Source: Muribaculaceae bacterium (GTDB taxonomy: Bacteria; Bacteroidota; Bacteroidia; Bacteroidales; Muribaculaceae). From it: a DNA stretch of 64,000 nt. Both the position numbers and the translations under genes were made by a program. Position 1 is the first letter of the stretch. Each line of letters starts with the position of its first letter. Shown here in pieces: positions 27,469 through 36,244 of the stretch. The notes below the pieces were generated by a model. It saw only the letters and a list, made by a program, of their open reading frames with translations. It did no database searches and had not been told where the DNA came from. The DNA is taken from assembly GCA_023667015.1 (NCBI GenBank), contig JAMPAX010000001.1:616351-680350 (forward strand), written 5' to 3'.

Positions 27469-28008
27469 ATGAAGGACATCGTAAAGAGGCTTTTAAAGTT
27501 TGTGATAATAGCGGTCCTGTCTCTTCCGACATTACCAGCTTTTGCTGATGAATCGGTTGAAAATTCCGATAATGCACAATCTCTGCTCACTCGTATAGAG
27601 GAGGAGAGTGGCGGAAATATTATCTTCGAAATTCCTGAGAATATAGAAAGTAAAATTTTCTCTGTTCCCACGGCTCCCAAGAAGATAGTGCATACTCCGG
27701 CTCAGCGAGGAGGTCGCCATGGAGTATCTAAGCAGAATGGTTTTCGTATTCAAGTCTTCAACGATGGTCGCAACCAGGGTTCTTTACAGGCGCGTGCCAA
27801 GGCTCGCGGCAATGCCATCGTAAGCCGATTCCCTAAGTATCGAGGTCAAGTATATACTTTCTCCTCAGCCCCAAATTGGTTTACCAGAGTTGGAAATTTT
27901 CGCACTCAGGCAGAAGCAAACTCCGCAATGGCCGAGCTTAAAAGAGCATTCCCGCAATTCGCCTCCGAAATGCGAGTAGTAAAATGCCAAGTAACAATAG
28001 TCAGATAA
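27469..28008 (+). CDS. Exported SPOR-domain protein
   Basis: This 179-residue protein has a signal peptide (residues about 1-26, ending LPAFA) and a C-terminal SPOR domain (about 90-178) with GFRIQVF, SRFPKYRGQVYTF and a typical WFTRVGNFRTQAEANSAM stretch. SPOR domains bind peptidoglycan strands without stem peptides, usually at the division site. It would therefore be periplasmic and connected with cell-wall remodelling. The folE gene follows after 91 bases that contain a tandem repeat. Confidence 0.88.
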   Translation: MKDIVKRLLKFVIIAVLSLPTLPAFADESVENSDNAQSLLTRIEEESGGNIIFEIPENIESKIFSVPTAPKKIVHTPAQRGGRHGVSKQNGFRIQVFNDGRNQGSLQARAKARGNAIVSRFPKYRGQVYTFSSAPNWFTRVGNFRTQAEANSAMAELKRAFPQFASEMRVVKCQVTIVR

Positions 28009-28016
28009 TTCCCGAC

Positions 28017-28073
28017 TCTCCTTAACCTCCTTAAATTTCTTAAGTTCCTTAAATTCTTTAAGCTCCCTAAAAT
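28017..28073. repeat. CTCCTTAAATTT-type tandem repeat
   Basis: Degenerate units of about 9-10 bases (CCTTAAATT, CTTTAAGCT) fill most of the gap between the SPOR gene and folE. Confidence 0.75.
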
Positions 28074-28099
28074 CATTACTCCCATACTTATAAATTTCG

Positions 28100-28690
28100 A
28101 TGTCACGCAAAGAATTTCACGAAGAAGAGCTAACAAAGAAAATAGCTGCTCATTACGAAGAAATCCTTCGTCTAATCGGTGAAGACCCGGAAAGAGAGGG
28201 CCTTAAGAAAACTCCGATGAGAGCAGCCAAAGCACTTATCGACATCACCGTTGGATATAGAAAAAACCCAGTGGAAATTGCTCAGAAGGCTATCTTCGAA
28301 CACGAGGGCTCCCAAATAGTGATTGTAAAGAATATAGAATTCTATTCGATGTGCGAACATCATATTCTTCCTTTCTTCGGAAAGGTCTCTGTCGGTTACA
28401 TCCCTAAGGGTAAGATGATCGGCTTATCTAAATTGGCTCGCTTGGTTGATGTATATGCTCGCCGACTGCAAGTCCAGGAACGTCTCACCCATGAGGTATG
28501 TAAAATCCTTTCCGAAACTCTACCAAATGAGGGGGTAATTGTCTTCTGCCAAGCTCAACATATGTGTATGAAAATGCGCGGTGTCGAAAAGCAAGACTCG
28601 TCTACAGTTACCTTTGACTACACCGGCAAGTTTGAATCAGATCCTTTCCTTCGCCAGGAGTTTATGTCTCTAATATCCCAGCCGGATTAA
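28100..28690 (+). CDS. folE: GTP cyclohydrolase I
   Basis: FolE converts GTP to dihydroneopterin triphosphate, the first step of folate (and sometimes queuosine) synthesis. The 196-residue protein has the zinc ligands in MCEHH and in HMCMKMRG, and the conserved LSKLARLVDVYARRLQ helix. The later pathway enzyme FolK is also in the window at 41807-42190. A hairpin shared with rarA follows the stop. Confidence 0.97.
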   Translation: MSRKEFHEEELTKKIAAHYEEILRLIGEDPEREGLKKTPMRAAKALIDITVGYRKNPVEIAQKAIFEHEGSQIVIVKNIEFYSMCEHHILPFFGKVSVGYIPKGKMIGLSKLARLVDVYARRLQVQERLTHEVCKILSETLPNEGVIVFCQAQHMCMKMRGVEKQDSSTVTFDYTGKFESDPFLRQEFMSLISQPD

Positions 28691-28754
28691 AAAATTATCT
28701 ATTTGACAATTCCCAAACCTCCCATAATTCCCGATACTTCTAAAAATACCTTAA

Positions 28755-28784
28755 CAAGCAATAAGCCCGGAGTCTTATTGCTTG
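28755..28784. terminator. Convergent terminator of folE and rarA
   Basis: An 11-base stem, CAAGCAATAAG (28755-28765) and CTTATTGCTTG (28774-28784), is followed by CTTTTC on the plus strand. The right arm overlaps the rarA stop codon. Confidence 0.75.
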
Positions 28785-30058
28785 CTTTTCATTTTCTGTA
28801 GGGTGTCGGTCATCTTGGCCTCGGCCGGGTTGTTCGCCGGATGCCAGTAGATTCTTTCTGTGACCCCATCCGGTATGTATTGCTGCTCTACGTAGTGATT
28901 CTCGTAGTCGTGGGCATATTTGTACCCTTCGTGGTATCCTAATTGTTTCATTAACTTGGTGGGGGCATTGCGCAGATGTAATGGCACCGGCAAATCTCCG
29001 CTCCTGCTGACTTCTTCCATTGCATTTGCTATTCCCATGTATGCGGAGTTGCTCTTGGGTGAGGTGGCAAGATAGACGGTACACTCTGCCAAGATTATCC
29101 TCCCTTCGGGCCATCCTATCTTCTGTAGGGAGTCGAAGGTGGCATTTGCTAACAGTAAGGCGTTGGGATTGGCAAGTCCGATGTCTTCAGCCGCAACTAT
29201 CACAAGTCGGCGCGCTATGAATGCCGGATCTTCCCCTCCCGCTACCATTCTCGCCAGCCAGTATAATGCACCGTCCGGATCTGAACCGCGTATTGATTTG
29301 ATAAATGCTGAAATGATATCGTAATGCATCTCTCCATTGCGGTCGTAGGCTGCAGGATTTTCTTGCAGGGCTTCTACTACGTTTTTGTCGTTGATGACTA
29401 CTGTTTCTCCATCCTTGGTAGACTGCTCGATGAGGTCTATAATGTTCAGCAACTTGCGAGCGTCACCACCGGCAAATCTGAAGAGGGATGCCGTCTGCTG
29501 TATATCAAAGGTGCGCTCTTTCAGGATAGGGTCTTCCTCAATGGCTCGCTGAAGAAGCTTTTCTAAGGATTCTTGAGATAGCGGCTGAAGAGTATAGACC
29601 TGCGAACGGGAGAGTAATGGTCGGATCACTTCAAATGAAGGATTCTCCGTTGTAGCTCCGATGAGTGTAAGTATACCCTGTTCTACAGCTCCCAACAGGG
29701 AGTCTTGTTGCGATTTGTTAAAGCGATGGATTTCATCGATGAAGAGTATAGGTCGCGCTTTAGTAAAGACGCTTTGCGCTTCCTTGCGACATCTCTCTAT
29801 AATCTCGCGGACGTCTTTTACTCCGGATGTGACGGCGCTGAGTGTGTAGAAGGAGGCATCTACAGCTTTGGCAACTATTTTGGCCAGTGTGGTCTTCCCA
29901 ACTCCCGGTGGTCCCCAGAGGATGAAGGAGTTGACCCTGCCACTCTCCATCATTCTGCGTATTACTCCATTGGGCCCCACAAGATGTTCCTGCCCAATGT
30001 AGCTGTCAAGTTTCTCCGGACGGAGTCGCTCAGCAAGTGGGATATTGTTCATCGACAT
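28775..30058 (-). CDS. rarA: Replication-associated recombination protein RarA
   Basis: RarA (MgsA) is an AAA+ ATPase that acts at stalled replication forks and is related to clamp loaders. The 427-residue protein has Walker A GPPGVGKT (49-56), the Walker B LFIDEIHRFNKSQQD stretch and the sensor 1 region GATTENPSF, followed by the C-terminal tetramerisation domain (AYMGIANAMEEV, GYKYAHDY). Its start overlaps the HAD gene by 10 bases, so the two genes are probably cotranscribed from the promoter at 30722-30753. Confidence 0.96.
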   Translation of the reverse strand: MSMNNIPLAERLRPEKLDSYIGQEHLVGPNGVIRRMMESGRVNSFILWGPPGVGKTTLAKIVAKAVDASFYTLSAVTSGVKDVREIIERCRKEAQSVFTKARPILFIDEIHRFNKSQQDSLLGAVEQGILTLIGATTENPSFEVIRPLLSRSQVYTLQPLSQESLEKLLQRAIEEDPILKERTFDIQQTASLFRFAGGDARKLLNIIDLIEQSTKDGETVVINDKNVVEALQENPAAYDRNGEMHYDIISAFIKSIRGSDPDGALYWLARMVAGGEDPAFIARRLVIVAAEDIGLANPNALLLANATFDSLQKIGWPEGRIILAECTVYLATSPKSNSAYMGIANAMEEVSRSGDLPVPLHLRNAPTKLMKQLGYHEGYKYAHDYENHYVEQQYIPDGVTERIYWHPANNPAEAKMTDTLQKMKSKQ

Positions 30059-30696
30059 TTCAGTATACCTATAAGTTTGTCTAAGTTAATTTCCTTAAGA
30101 CTTTCTACAACTATGTCACATTCCGGGGCGAGTGTCTCTTTTGGGAGTGTGCCGGCAACTCCAACTACATAGGCTCCGGCACACCGCCCGGCTCGTACTC
30201 CTTGTAGCGAGTCTTCGACTACACAACAATGGCTGATCTCTACATCGGTAGCCTCCGCTCCGAGTAGGTAACCTTCCGGATCAGGTTTGGAATGATGTAC
30301 GCAATGATCATCAATGACTTTTACAAAAAATTCCTTAAAATGAGGAAGATCTTTGTAGAGATGAGCCATCTTAATATCATTTGAACTGGTCACAAGAGCT
30401 GTCGGAATCTGACGATCTCTGATAGAGTCAAGCAATTCCTTAGCACCGATGCAATAGGAGTAAACCATCTCTTGCTCCAATTTATACAGCATTTTCTCTA
30501 CATTTGCACGTTCTTCCGGCTCCGGATAGTAAGTGGCAAGAATATTAGTGAGGGTTGTGCCCTTAATTTTTATTTCAAAGTTTTCGACTCCGGTAGGGTA
30601 CTCCTGATTGATAGTCTCCCAAATGCGGGTATATTCGCGCTCGCTGTCTACAAGCACTCCGTCAAGGTCAAAAAGAAAAGCTACATTATTACTCAT
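30049..30696 (-). CDS. HAD-family phosphatase, beta-phosphoglucomutase-like
   Basis: This 215-residue cytosolic HAD hydrolase has motif I FDLDGVLVDSE (Asp10, Asp12), motif II VTSS, motif III Lys in SKPDPEGYLLG and motif IV VVEDSLQGVRAG. The cap-domain position and the DSLQGVRAG motif match the beta-phosphoglucomutase/phosphatase subgroup, whose members act on sugar phosphates. The substrate cannot be told from sequence. It is the first gene of a pair with rarA. Confidence 0.87.
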   Translation of the reverse strand: MSNNVAFLFDLDGVLVDSEREYTRIWETINQEYPTGVENFEIKIKGTTLTNILATYYPEPEERANVEKMLYKLEQEMVYSYCIGAKELLDSIRDRQIPTALVTSSNDIKMAHLYKDLPHFKEFFVKVIDDHCVHHSKPDPEGYLLGAEATDVEISHCCVVEDSLQGVRAGRCAGAYVVGVAGTLPKETLAPECDIVVESLKEINLDKLIGILKCR

Positions 30697-30721
30697 TGTC
30701 TGTCTTTGTCAAGTATCAATA

Positions 30722-30753
30722 CAAAGGTAATAAATCCGGTTGAACCATGCAAA
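30722..30753 (-). promoter_or_regulatory. Bacteroidota-type promoter of the HAD-rarA pair
   Basis: TTTG (30750-30753) and TACCTTTG (30722-30729) on the minus strand are separated by 20 bases. A weak inverted repeat of AAAAAGGAGGA and TCCTCTTTTTT (about 30751-30779) overlaps the -33 side. Confidence 0.6.
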
Positions 30754-30779
30754 AAGGAGGAATCCCAATCCTCTTTTTT

Positions 30780-30941
30780 CATAGTCCGGCGAATTGTAAA
30801 AAATGAAAGGTAAATGGGAAGACATCCTTAGTGCCTCCCCACTCAGGTATGAATTACGGTTTAGGCAACATCACCGGGACTTTAGGCTGCCGGACAGACT
30901 ACGGCACCTCCATTCGGTCCACCACCATCCCCCAATAAGTT
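30780..30941. other. Intergenic stretch without recognised content
   Basis: The bases between the HAD promoter and the 27-base tandem repeat show no convincing gene on either strand. A GCCGG-rich section near 30870-30900 can fold locally, but I do not recognise a known RNA. Confidence 0.5.
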
Positions 30942-31016
30942 GGTTGGAAGGGTGATTTGCAATCGCCCGGATGGAGTGGCGATTTGCAATCGCCCGGTTG
31001 GAAGGGAGATTCGCCC
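30942..31016. repeat. 27-base tandem repeat with GCGATTTGCAATCGC hairpin
   Basis: Two full units (30942-30968, 30969-30995) and one shortened unit (30996-31016) each contain GATTTGCAATCGCCC or its remnant. The core is a hairpin with arms GCGATT and AATCGC. It lies just before the oxidoreductase promoter. The flank TTTATGAGATTGCATAA resembles the flank of the hairpin repeat at 40249. Confidence 0.85.
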
Positions 31017-31037
31017 TGTTTATGAGATTGCATAAGC

Positions 31038-31068
31038 TTTGCTCTTTTACAGATATTTTATAATTTTG
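31038..31068 (+). promoter_or_regulatory. Bacteroidota-type promoter of the FAD oxidoreductase gene
   Basis: TTTG (31038-31041) and TAATTTTG (31061-31068) are 19 bases apart, about 42 bases before the start codon. Confidence 0.65.
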
Positions 31069-31110
31069 TAGGAATTTGTTGGCCTTGAACTTATTTTTGA
31101 ATTTATTGCT

Positions 31111-32685
31111 ATGATTCAGGATTTACAGCTTAGAATTCTTCCCGAGGAGGCTCCTTATTCGCAGACTATGCGGAGAATAATTGGAGGAGCCCTCTCATTG
31201 CCTCCGGAGGATATCCATGACTATAAGATTATTAAACGGTCGGTCGATGCACGTAAGTCCCCTATAGTGCTCAATGTGACCATCCGTGTTGCTACGGGCG
31301 AGGACCTTGAGGTTAGACCCCTAATTAATCCTATATCATTCACCAAGGTTGATAAGGATGCTCAGCAGGTTGTAATCGTTGGCGCCGGGCCTGCCGGACT
31401 TTTTGCAGCCTTGAGAGCTTTGGAGTTTGGTATGCGTCCAATTGTTATAGAACGTGGTAAGGATGTAGATAGCCGACGTCTTGATTTGACAAGGCTTAAT
31501 CGTACTCAGGTCGTAGACCCGGACTCCAACTATTGTTTTGGGGAGGGAGGTGCCGGAGCTTTCTCTGATGGAAAACTTTTCACCCGTAGCAAAAAAAGAG
31601 GTAACGTTGATGATGTACTCCAACTGCTTCATCAGCATGGCGCATCGGAGGATATCCTCATAGACTCTCACGCTCATATAGGGAGCGACCGCCTTCCGCA
31701 GATTGTCAAAGCTATCCGACAGACCATCCTCGATAATGGAGGTGAAGTCCACTTCAATACCCGTATGTCTGAGTTGCTAATTGAAGATTCAAAAGCAGTT
31801 GGCATCGCAACAGACGATGGACGCCGATTAATGGGGCCGGTGGTACTCGCTACGGGTCATTCAGCTCGCGATATATACAGAATGCTAAATGAGCAGAAGG
31901 TATCTCTCGAAGCTAAAGGCTTCGCTATAGGAGTTCGTCTTGAGCACAGTCAGCGAACGATAGATAAAATACAATATCATAATCCTCAGGGTAGAGGTGC
32001 TTACCTCCCTGCCGCTGAATATAATTTTGTCACTCAGGCTGATGGTCGTGGCGTATACAGTTTCTGTATGTGTCCCGGCGGAGTAATCGTTCCGGCTGTA
32101 AGCGGCCCGGTTCAGCTTGTGGTCAATGGTATGTCGGCCTCAGCTCGCGCCGGACGATGGGCGAACTCCGGTATGGTTGTTGAGATACGCCCCGGAGATT
32201 TCCCAGAATATATAAAGTATGGAGATTTGCAACTTCTACATTTGCAAGAGGACCTCGAAAGGAAATTTTACATAGAGGCAAAGGAAACACTCTCCGCACC
32301 CGCTCAGAGAATGAAAGACTTCACCGAAGGAAAAGATTCAAAGACACTCCCTGCAACTTCATACGTTCCCGGAATCCACCCTGCACGTCTCGACAAGCTC
32401 CTCCCCCCCTTCATAGCACATAGAATGCAGAAGGGTTTTAAGGATTTTGGACGAAAGGCTAAAGGCTTCCTGACTAATGAAGCGACACTTATTGGCCTGG
32501 AGTCGCGTACTTCAAGTCCTGTAAGAATACCTCGCGATAAGGAAACTCTTTGCCATCCACATATTGCAGACCTCTATCCGTGTGGCGAGGGTGCCGGTTT
32601 TGCCGGTGGTATCGTCTCCGCTGCAATTGATGGTCGACGTTGTGTAGACGCTTTGTATCATAGTTTACTTCATACTCATAACTAA
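31111..32685 (+). CDS. Uncharacterised FAD-dependent oxidoreductase (COG2509-like)
   Basis: This 524-residue flavoprotein has an N-terminal region of about 80 residues, then the dinucleotide-binding motif VVIVGAGPAGLFAA (GAGPAG at 91-96) and a second family motif, FGEGGAGAFSDGKL. The C-terminal segment LYPCGEGAGFAGGIVSAAIDG closes the FAD site. The pattern fits the uncharacterised FAD-dependent dehydrogenases related to NAD(P)/FAD oxidoreductases of the HI0933-like type. The substrate is unknown. tsaB follows after 18 bases, so they may share a transcript. Confidence 0.85.
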   Translation: MIQDLQLRILPEEAPYSQTMRRIIGGALSLPPEDIHDYKIIKRSVDARKSPIVLNVTIRVATGEDLEVRPLINPISFTKVDKDAQQVVIVGAGPAGLFAALRALEFGMRPIVIERGKDVDSRRLDLTRLNRTQVVDPDSNYCFGEGGAGAFSDGKLFTRSKKRGNVDDVLQLLHQHGASEDILIDSHAHIGSDRLPQIVKAIRQTILDNGGEVHFNTRMSELLIEDSKAVGIATDDGRRLMGPVVLATGHSARDIYRMLNEQKVSLEAKGFAIGVRLEHSQRTIDKIQYHNPQGRGAYLPAAEYNFVTQADGRGVYSFCMCPGGVIVPAVSGPVQLVVNGMSASARAGRWANSGMVVEIRPGDFPEYIKYGDLQLLHLQEDLERKFYIEAKETLSAPAQRMKDFTEGKDSKTLPATSYVPGIHPARLDKLLPPFIAHRMQKGFKDFGRKAKGFLTNEATLIGLESRTSSPVRIPRDKETLCHPHIADLYPCGEGAGFAGGIVSAAIDGRRCVDALYHSLLHTHN

Positions 32686-32703
32686 TACTTAAAACCTAAA
32701 TAA

Positions 32704-33429
32704 GTGGCAATTATATTAAATATTGAGACCTCTGCCGATATCTGCTCGGTAGCTTTAACTAAGGATGGTGGGGTAGATTTCCACATCGAATCTGACAAGG
32801 GAATGAAGCATGCGGAATGTCTCGGACCGTATATAGAGAGATGTCTTGATGAATTGGCAAGGCGCGAGGAGAAGCTTGACGCAGTGGCCGTTAGTATTGG
32901 CCCCGGTAGCTATACCGGTCTACGTATTGGACTGTCGATGGCTAAAGGGTTATGTTTCAGCAAGCAAATACCTCTTATTGGTGTTCCTACACTGAAGATT
33001 TTGGCAGTAAAAGCAATGTTTAGCAATTCAGAATGGGAGGGCGATGATCTTCTTGTACCTATGATTGATGCTCGAAGGATGGAAGTATATACGGCGGTCT
33101 ACAATTTCCGTCTCGATGCCTTAATGGAACCTCAGCCTATTATCCTTGACGAAAATTCGTATGATAAATTCTTTGAAGAGGGTAAGACATTGATAGGAAT
33201 TGGAGATGGAACAATTAAGGCTCGCGATGTAATTGTAAGACCCGGAATAGAATGGCTTGGCACCAAAGCTCCGTTAGCACTCGATATGACAGCTCTTTCG
33301 GAACTCTACTATCGAAAGGGGGAATTCCTCGATCTTGCCTATAGCACACCGGAGTATCTGAAAGAATATCAGGCAACACTCCCTAAGAATAAAGTGCTTG
33401 GAGACATTTCTACAAAGCCGAAGTGTTAG
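32704..33429 (+). CDS. tsaB: tRNA threonylcarbamoyladenosine synthesis protein TsaB
   Basis: TsaB is the scaffold partner of TsaD in making t6A37 on ANN-decoding tRNAs. The 241-residue protein starts at a GTG (32704-32706) and reads MAIILNIETSADICSVAL, which is the normal TsaB N-terminus. The IGPGSYTGLRIGLSMAKGL segment is the family signature. It has an ASKHA-type fold without a complete metal site, as expected. It lies 18 bases downstream of the oxidoreductase gene. Confidence 0.95.
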   Translation: MAIILNIETSADICSVALTKDGGVDFHIESDKGMKHAECLGPYIERCLDELARREEKLDAVAVSIGPGSYTGLRIGLSMAKGLCFSKQIPLIGVPTLKILAVKAMFSNSEWEGDDLLVPMIDARRMEVYTAVYNFRLDALMEPQPIILDENSYDKFFEEGKTLIGIGDGTIKARDVIVRPGIEWLGTKAPLALDMTALSELYYRKGEFLDLAYSTPEYLKEYQATLPKNKVLGDISTKPKC

Positions 33430-33574
33430 GTTGATGATTGATGATTGATTGAGGCAATTTTGGAAAATTTTTATGAGATGAACTCTTAGAGAGTTGAATT
33501 ATTTGCCGAAAATTATTAACTTTACACGTTGAATTAGTTAGAATAGTTGCTCTGCAGCTTGAAAATTGAGTATA

Positions 33575-34216
33575 ATGACTTCAGATTTAGACCTCAATAT
33601 AGAAGGAAGAAAGTTTATTCCTTACAACACCGGCAATGCGCCATTGCCCCTTCCCGAGTATGGCCGCACCATCCAGAATATGGTAGACCATTGTGTAATG
33701 ATAGAAAACCGCGAGGAGCGTACTGCCTGCGCCTACGGAATCATTGACACTATGAAGTCTCTTTTCCCGAAAGCGCTTGTGGATAAAAAGGATGATTCTA
33801 AGTTCTGGGATCATCTAAATATCATGGCTCGCTATGAGCTTGACATAGACTTTCCATGTGAAGTAGCCGGTCCGGAACATTCTTCCGTAAAGCCACGAAA
33901 GATTCCATACACCGATAATAAGCGTGTGCGCTCCATATATGGCACTACCATCGAAAACTTGATTGATGCTATTCTCGATATGCCCAATTCTGAGGAAAAA
34001 GACAATCTCGTTTTTGAGGTGGTATGCCAGATGAAGAAATGCCTTCTCCTGCACAATCCGGAAACTGCCGATGACCTACGCGTGCTTTCTGACCTCTATA
34101 AAATATCTAAGGGACTCATAGATCTTACTCCTGAGGAGTATGAGATTCCTACCTTCAATTTCGTTGACGACCCAACTAAGAGAAGTAAGAAGAATCGGTC
34201 GAAGCTGACACTTTAA
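33575..34216 (+). CDS. DUF4290 domain protein
   Basis: This soluble 213-residue protein belongs to the Bacteroidota-specific DUF4290 family, which usually lies next to murA. I use the ATG at 33575; a TTG three codons upstream is possible but less likely. The conserved parts include the PEYGRTIQNMVDHC region and the ICRTACAYG-like ERTACAYGII stretch, and a Leu/Glu-rich helical C-terminus with a basic end (KRSKKNRSK). Function is unknown. MurA starts 14 bases later, so the genes are probably cotranscribed. Confidence 0.85.
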   Translation: MTSDLDLNIEGRKFIPYNTGNAPLPLPEYGRTIQNMVDHCVMIENREERTACAYGIIDTMKSLFPKALVDKKDDSKFWDHLNIMARYELDIDFPCEVAGPEHSSVKPRKIPYTDNKRVRSIYGTTIENLIDAILDMPNSEEKDNLVFEVVCQMKKCLLLHNPETADDLRVLSDLYKISKGLIDLTPEEYEIPTFNFVDDPTKRSKKNRSKLTL

Positions 34217-34230
34217 CCAATGCAAACACT

Positions 34231-35541
34231 ATGAGCACGTTTATCGTAGAAGGAGGCCACAAATTACATGGGGAGATTCGCCCTCAAGGTGCTAAAAATG
34301 AGGCATTAGAGATTATCTGCGCTGTTCTCCTTACTGACCGCAAGGTAACAATCCACAATATTCCTGATATCGCCGATGTTAGAAATCTTATACATCTACT
34401 CGAGGAACTGGGGGTTAAGACACGCTTTGTCGGTTCTAATGATATCGAATTTCAGGCTGATGATATTAACTTGGATTATATTTATACCGATAAATTCCGT
34501 GCAAAAGCCCAGTCGCTTCGTGGCTCGGTGATGATTATTGGTCCTATGATTTCTCGCTTTGGAAAAGCAGCTCTGCCAAAACCGGGTGGAGATAAAATAG
34601 GACGTCGCAGACTTGATACTCATTTCATGGGTCTGCAAAAGCTTGGTGCTGATTTTCGATACGACTCCTCCGACAAAACGTATCATATCACCTCCGATTC
34701 CCGACTTAAGGGTCAGTATCTTTTGCTTGATGAGGCAAGCGTCACCGGCACTGCAAACCTGATAATGGCAGCTGTCTTGGCTGAAGGTGTTACGACTATC
34801 TATAATGCAGCCTGTGAGCCTTACATCCAGCAACTCTGTAAGATGCTCGTCAGTATGGGTGCTAAAATCGATGGTATAGGATCCAATCTCCTGCGTATTA
34901 CCGGTGTTCCCTCCCTTCAGGGAACTTCCCATACTCTGCTTCCCGACATGATTGAGGTAGGCAGTTTCATTGGCATGGCTGCTATGACAGGCTCCGATCT
35001 TCTTCTGAAGGACGTAAGTATAAAGGATCTTGGTATAATGCCTGAGGCATTTCGCCGTATGGGGGTTAACCTTGAGTGCTTGGGTGACGATATTCGTGTT
35101 TGCCAGAATGAAATCTATGAGATTGAGACGTTTATCGATGGAAGTATAATGACTTTTGCCGATGCGCCATGGCCGGGCCTTTCTCCCGACTTGTTGAGTA
35201 TTTTCCTGGTGGTGGCTACGCAGGCACGTGGTAGTGTGCTGATTCATCAGAAGATGTTTGAAAGCCGCCTCTTCTTCGTTGATAAGCTAATAGATATGGG
35301 GGCAAGAATAATTCTCTGCGACCCTCACCGAGCCGCTGTTATCGGCGCCGGTAAGTTTCATTGCCTACAAGCCACTAATCTTGTCTCTCCGGATATTCGA
35401 GCCGGTATAGCTATGCTTATTGCTGCCATGGGCGCTAAGGGTACAAGTAAGATACAGAATATTGGGCAGATAGATCGTGGCTATGAAGCTATTGATGTGC
35501 GTCTCAATAATCTCGGTGCTCATATTCAACGTATACGATAG
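34231..35541 (+). CDS. murA: UDP-N-acetylglucosamine 1-carboxyvinyltransferase, Cys-to-Asp type
   Basis: MurA transfers enolpyruvate from PEP to UDP-GlcNAc, the first committed step of peptidoglycan synthesis. The 436-residue EPSP-synthase-like protein has Lys22 in QGAKNEA and the LRGSVMIIGP strand. In the catalytic loop PKPGGDKIGRR the usual Cys (E. coli Cys115) is Asp121. Cys-to-Asp MurA enzymes are known to be active and to resist fosfomycin, which needs that Cys for covalent binding. It lies between the DUF4290 and rimM genes. Confidence 0.97.
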   Translation: MSTFIVEGGHKLHGEIRPQGAKNEALEIICAVLLTDRKVTIHNIPDIADVRNLIHLLEELGVKTRFVGSNDIEFQADDINLDYIYTDKFRAKAQSLRGSVMIIGPMISRFGKAALPKPGGDKIGRRRLDTHFMGLQKLGADFRYDSSDKTYHITSDSRLKGQYLLLDEASVTGTANLIMAAVLAEGVTTIYNAACEPYIQQLCKMLVSMGAKIDGIGSNLLRITGVPSLQGTSHTLLPDMIEVGSFIGMAAMTGSDLLLKDVSIKDLGIMPEAFRRMGVNLECLGDDIRVCQNEIYEIETFIDGSIMTFADAPWPGLSPDLLSIFLVVATQARGSVLIHQKMFESRLFFVDKLIDMGARIILCDPHRAAVIGAGKFHCLQATNLVSPDIRAGIAMLIAAMGAKGTSKIQNIGQIDRGYEAIDVRLNNLGAHIQRIR

Positions 35542-35667
35542 TATCCCTGATATTGAGCTGCTAATGAGACCCAATAAGGAAAAGATAAACTTAATATTCG
35601 AAGACTCTTAAACTAAAAGCCGTTATATTTATCTAAACTCTACTACATCCTAAGTTGTTGACATTAT

Positions 35668-36213
35668 ATGATTGATATCAAAGAGCTAAAATCTATAGGA
35701 AAATTCCAAAGAACTCATGGTTTACACGGTGAGCTCAATGCTATTGTCAACGTTGACCCGGATTTCTTTATTGAGGGCTACCCAATGATTGTTGAGGTGG
35801 AGGGAATTTTTGTGCCCTTCTATATAGATACAGTACGGCCCAAGGGTGCCAAAAGCGATTTGCTTAAAATCGAAGGTGTAGACACAGAAGATGCCGCTAA
35901 AGAATTTGTCAATAAGGAAATTTATGCACAAATTTTCGACTTAAAGGATTACTTCGGAGACGAACTGGAATCTTCTCCCGAAGACTTAGTTGATTATGAC
36001 GTAAGAAATACTAATGGAGTCATATTAGGAAAGATTGTTCATGTAGATGACTCTACTGTCAATGTGCTTTTGAACGTAGAGACCAAGGATGGTGATACAT
36101 TCTTTATACCAATGGCTCCGCAATTCATCATCGAAATTAATGATGATGCCAGGATAGTGGATGTAGACGTTCCGGACGACCTTATCCATTTAAACATATC
36201 AGATAGAGATTAA
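35668..36213 (+). CDS. rimM: Ribosome maturation factor RimM
   Basis: RimM assists 30S subunit assembly by binding S19 and the 16S rRNA 3' domain. The 181-residue protein has the N-terminal RimM barrel (IGKFQRTHGLHGELNA, a match to the conserved GKxxxxHGxxG) and the C-terminal PRC-barrel (LLNVETKDGDTFFIPMAPQFI). It follows murA after 126 bases. In this window it is not next to trmD or rpsP. Confidence 0.93.
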   Translation: MIDIKELKSIGKFQRTHGLHGELNAIVNVDPDFFIEGYPMIVEVEGIFVPFYIDTVRPKGAKSDLLKIEGVDTEDAAKEFVNKEIYAQIFDLKDYFGDELESSPEDLVDYDVRNTNGVILGKIVHVDDSTVNVLLNVETKDGDTFFIPMAPQFIIEINDDARIVDVDVPDDLIHLNISDRD

Positions 36214-36244
36214 TACCATATAAACACCATAAATACCGGACACT

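Noticed and set aside
30780-30941. Possible cobalamin-type riboswitch in a GCCGG-rich stretch
   Set aside because: I could not find the conserved box sequences, and the nearby genes are not in a cobalamin pathway.
30942-31016. Possible CRISPR array
   Set aside because: The units are adjacent tandem copies without unique spacers, and no cas genes are near.
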